DNA from: Lachnospiraceae bacterium
GTDB lineage: Bacteria > Bacillota > Clostridia > Lachnospirales > Lachnospiraceae
Direction of reading: 5' to 3'
Assembly (NCBI GenBank): GCA_024403515.1
Contig: JAKSRS010000004.1
Span: 1 to 64,000, forward strand
DNA: 64,000 bases
Shown here: in pieces, positions 61,661-64,000 of the stretch
Layout of the letters: each line of letters opens with the position of its first letter
How positions within the stretch are numbered: the first letter of the stretch is position 1
Position numbers and translations under genes: made by a program
The notes under the pieces: generated by a model
Told to the model about the DNA's origin: nothing
What the model saw: only the letters and a program-made list of their open reading frames with translations
Database searches by the model: none

Positions 61661-62794
61661 TTAATCCTGGCCCTCAGCCATCGAATCGAGTTTAGCTTTT
61701 TTATATGATGCGAAACGGCCCTCATCAAGAGCATTTCTAATCTCAGTCATCATTGTATTATAGAAGTACAGGTTATGTAATACACATAATCTCATACCAA
61801 GCATTTCCTTGGCTTTAAGTAAATGTCTGATGTATGCTCTTGAATAATCACGGCATGCAGGACAGTTGCAGCCTTCTTCAATAGGACGCATATCCTTTTC
61901 ATACTTTTGATTGAAAAGATTAATCTTTCCATGATTAGTATAAACATGTCCATGTCTTCCGTTTCTTGAAGGATAAACACAATCAAAGAAGTCAATTCCT
62001 CTTTCAACACCTTCAAGAATATTTGCAGGAGTACCAACGCCCATTAAATAAGTAGGCTTTTCTTTAGGAAGGTAAGGAACGACACTTTCAAGAATTCTAT
62101 ACATTTCTTCGTGAGTCTCACCAACAGCAAGACCACCTACCGCATATCCATCCAAATCCATCTCTGAAATTCGTTTTGCATGCTCAATTCTTATATCATC
62201 AAAGATAGCACCCTGATTAATACCAAATAATAGCTGATTCTTATTAATAGTATCTTCCAGTGAATTAAGTCTTTTCATTTCAGCCTTACAGCGTTCAAGC
62301 CATCTGGTTGTTCTTGCAACTGAATCTTCTACATACTTTCTTTCGGCAACAGATGAAGGACATTCATCAAATGCCATCGCAATAGTAGAAGCAAGGTTGG
62401 ACTGAATCTGCATACTTTCTTCCGGCCCCATAAAGATAATGCGGCCATCTACATGAGAATGGAAGGTAACACCTTCTTCTTTAATTTTTCTAAGTCCGGA
62501 CAAAGAAAAGACCTGGAAACCACCTGAATCAGTAAGAATAGGTTTATCCCAGTTCATGAATTTGTGCAGACCACCAAGTTCTTTAATAAGCTTATCGCCG
62601 GGTCTGACGTGTAAATGATAGGTATTTGATAATTCAACCTGAGTATCAATACCGTGAAGATCCATAGTTGAAACAGCGCCCTTAATTGCAGCAACAGTAC
62701 CAACATTCATAAAAACAGGCGTCTGGATGGTTCCGTGAACAGTTTCCATCACGGCTCTTTTAGCCATGCCTTCAGTCTTAATAACTTTGTACAT
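61661..62794 (-). CDS. tgt: tRNA-guanine(34) transglycosylase
   Basis: Inserts preQ1 or queuine-type base into tRNA wobble position 34, 377 aa. Catalytic Asp regions are LTDSGGFQVFSL and FDCVYPSRNGRHGHVYT; zinc ligands are in CNCPACRDYSRAYIRHLLKAKE plus the later His. It lies 16 nt after the VanY gene. Confidence 0.96.
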   Translation of the reverse strand: MYKVIKTEGMAKRAVMETVHGTIQTPVFMNVGTVAAIKGAVSTMDLHGIDTQVELSNTYHLHVRPGDKLIKELGGLHKFMNWDKPILTDSGGFQVFSLSGLRKIKEEGVTFHSHVDGRIIFMGPEESMQIQSNLASTIAMAFDECPSSVAERKYVEDSVARTTRWLERCKAEMKRLNSLEDTINKNQLLFGINQGAIFDDIRIEHAKRISEMDLDGYAVGGLAVGETHEEMYRILESVVPYLPKEKPTYLMGVGTPANILEGVERGIDFFDCVYPSRNGRHGHVYTNHGKINLFNQKYEKDMRPIEEGCNCPACRDYSRAYIRHLLKAKEMLGMRLCVLHNLYFYNTMMTEIRNALDEGRFASYKKAKLDSMAEGQD

Positions 62795-62810
62795 AAATCT
62801 CTCTTTCGAA

Positions 62811-63848
62811 CTATTCGAGTTCTTCTATAAACTCTTCCAGTGTAATTTCATTATCCATAATATATGTAGCAGCTTCAGTTCCTACATATCTAAAATGCCA
62901 GGGTTCAAACTCGATACCTGTGATATATTCCTTGCCTCGAGGATATCTTAAAATGAAACCATACTTTTTGCTGTTTTCCTTTAACCACTTTCCTGCATAT
63001 GTATCAGCAAATTCATAGTCAAGTGTTGTATGACCGGGAGTAACGATATCAAAAGCAAGACCAATCTGATGCTCGCTGGCACCGGGAACAGTTACCTTTT
63101 GTGAAGTAATCTTATACGCATCTACATATGAATAACCCTTTGACATATAAAGGTTAATCTTTCTGTTAAACAAAGTTTCCTGAAGTTTATAATCTCTGTA
63201 AGGAGAGCAAACGATAAGGCCAACACCTTCTTTGCTTGCATCTGAAAGCATTTCAACAAGAATGTCTCTTACTCTTTCATCACACTTCATTGATCCGGAA
63301 ATTGTAGCAAGCGGAACATCATAGTCATCAGGAATAGGATGAGTCTTATTTACAAGAATAAGATTCCATGCATCTTTGTCAAAAGAAGATTCACCGTTAT
63401 TAGAATCAGATTTATTCATATCTGATAAACTTACAAAGTCATCCAATGTAAAGGTTTCAATATCATCAGTGTTTGAAAGCATTTTTTCAAAATCACTATC
63501 CTTGATATCAAGGTCTTCAATCCATTCTTCAGAAGAAGAATCTGCATCTGAATCCTCATCTTCAATAGCAATATCCTTAACAGTAGATAATGACTCTATT
63601 GAGCTTGTTATATAGGTATTCTCTGATGCATCATCACCAGGGAATGAAAAGCTTGAGCTCATGAAAAAGAAAACAAAGCATAAGCAAATAGTAATATATC
63701 TTTTACCGTTATTCTTAAACTGCGCAAAGAAATAAATCAACACAAGAATAACCCCTGCAATCAGCATGAACAGGGGTGTTAAGAGCTTACACTTTTTGCA
63801 AGCCCTTGCAGTATTAGCAATTACAATCTCCTTAGCAGTCTTTTTCAC
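62811..63848 (-). CDS. D-alanyl-D-alanine carboxypeptidase, VanY family
   Basis: A 345-aa envelope peptidase. Two membrane helices (about 22-43 and 49-67) precede an acidic, serine-rich linker (about 70-165) and a VanY domain with zinc-site motifs SEHQIGLAFDI and EPWHFRY. It trims the terminal D-Ala of stem peptides. The start is GTG (63846-63848) with AAGGG upstream. It leads the vanY-tgt-yajC unit. Confidence 0.9.
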   Translation of the reverse strand: MKKTAKEIVIANTARACKKCKLLTPLFMLIAGVILVLIYFFAQFKNNGKRYITICLCFVFFFMSSSFSFPGDDASENTYITSSIESLSTVKDIAIEDEDSDADSSSEEWIEDLDIKDSDFEKMLSNTDDIETFTLDDFVSLSDMNKSDSNNGESSFDKDAWNLILVNKTHPIPDDYDVPLATISGSMKCDERVRDILVEMLSDASKEGVGLIVCSPYRDYKLQETLFNRKINLYMSKGYSYVDAYKITSQKVTVPGASEHQIGLAFDIVTPGHTTLDYEFADTYAGKWLKENSKKYGFILRYPRGKEYITGIEFEPWHFRYVGTEAATYIMDNEITLEEFIEELE

Positions 63849-63883
63849 TTCTTACCCTTCTACAAATAAAACAATCCACTAGT

Positions 63884-63911
63884 ATTTTAGCACATACTTC
63901 TTATCTTTCAA
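63884..63911 (-). promoter_or_regulatory. Promoter of vanY-tgt-yajC
   Basis: TTGAAA (63906-63911), a 16-bp spacer and TAAAAT (63884-63889). It overlaps the end of the upstream gene fragment. Confidence 0.5.
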
Positions 63912-64000
63912 CAAGTTTATGGAAGATAATGCAATTTGGCTTTTCAATCCTCATCTCCGGGCCATTCATAATTAAAGTCTTCTTTTCCATGTCTACATTA
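63901..64000 (-). CDS. C-terminal fragment of an unidentified gene (runs off right edge)
   Basis: An open frame enters from the right edge and ends at the TAA at 63901-63903; the last residues are ...KPNCIIFHKLVER. An internal ATG exists but has no RBS, so it is more likely a gene end. Too short to identify. Confidence 0.4.
   Translation of the reverse strand, partial: NVDMEKKTLIMNGPEMRIEKPNCIIFHKLVER

Overview
The window looks like the chromosome of an anaerobic low-GC Firmicute, most likely of the family Lachnospiraceae (Butyrivibrio, Pseudobutyrivibrio or Roseburia type). This rests on A+T-rich codon use, sigma-A promoters, AGGAGG ribosome binding sites, zinc-type L28, ZapA, GerW, FakA/DegV proteins, a short HisG with HisZ, and clostridial families such as the GGGtGRT protein. 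The genus is inference only. Almost all genes are on the minus strand, so most operons read from high to low coordinates. No transposase, prophage, CRISPR array, rRNA or clear horizontal insert was seen. It is mostly a housekeeping and amino-acid-biosynthesis segment.

Layout. 1-5236: N-terminal piece of a radical SAM gene, then a histidine operon (hisZ, hisG, hisD, hisB, fused hisIE) from one strong promoter with palindromes near its start. 5260-14842: recU, two pseudouridine synthases, an SDR, a membrane protein, a coiled-coil protein, coaD, rsmD and both subunits of a type IIA topoisomerase. 14864-20490: a DegV protein, recG, fakA, an Asp23-family gene and divergent rpmB. 20448-20821: a gene-free stretch packed with large palindromes. 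20822-24464: a J-domain protein, gerW, a DUF2953 protein and an HD-GYP protein. 24466-32858: Nudix, a fused SEDS/penicillin-binding protein, a U32 protein, zapA, ruvB, ruvA and a histidine phosphatase. 32861-39617: leuD, leuC, a cysteine-synthase-family gene, ilvC, two acetolactate synthase small subunits and ilvB. 39819-48010: a lipoprotein, the GGGtGRT/Fe-S-scaffold pair, a beta-helix protein, topoisomerase III, an ATPase and a GGDEF-EAL protein. 48011-56239: asd, argH, tRNA-Thr, DUF1015, serA, serC and an L,D-transpeptidase. 56243-60784: ilvB, ilvD, leuB. 60687-61255: a second palindrome-rich gene-free stretch. 61256-64000: yajC, tgt, a VanY peptidase and a gene end.

How the genes work together. 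Branched-chain amino acid synthesis is nearly complete here: two acetolactate synthases, ilvC, ilvD, leuB and leuCD, in several transcription units. Serine (serA, serC), aspartate-family (asd), arginine (argH) and histidine genes add to a biosynthetic lifestyle. Envelope growth is covered by the SEDS-PBP fusion, the L,D-transpeptidase and VanY. Recombination and repair are covered by recU, ruvAB, recG and the topoisomerases. Two cyclic-di-GMP-related proteins each have altered signature residues.

Most unusual features: (i) two multi-arm palindromic elements, 20572-20704 and 60967-61085, with the same four-way-junction layout but unrelated stem sequences; (ii) a diverged 64-bp tandem repeat at 61078-61204; (iii) a HisIE carrying a HisF-like domain without its catalytic aspartates; (iv) the SEDS-transpeptidase fusion; (v) the GGGtGRT/scaffold operon; (vi) a hairpin between the Shine-Dalgarno sequence and start codon of hisZ. 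All structures were folded by eye.
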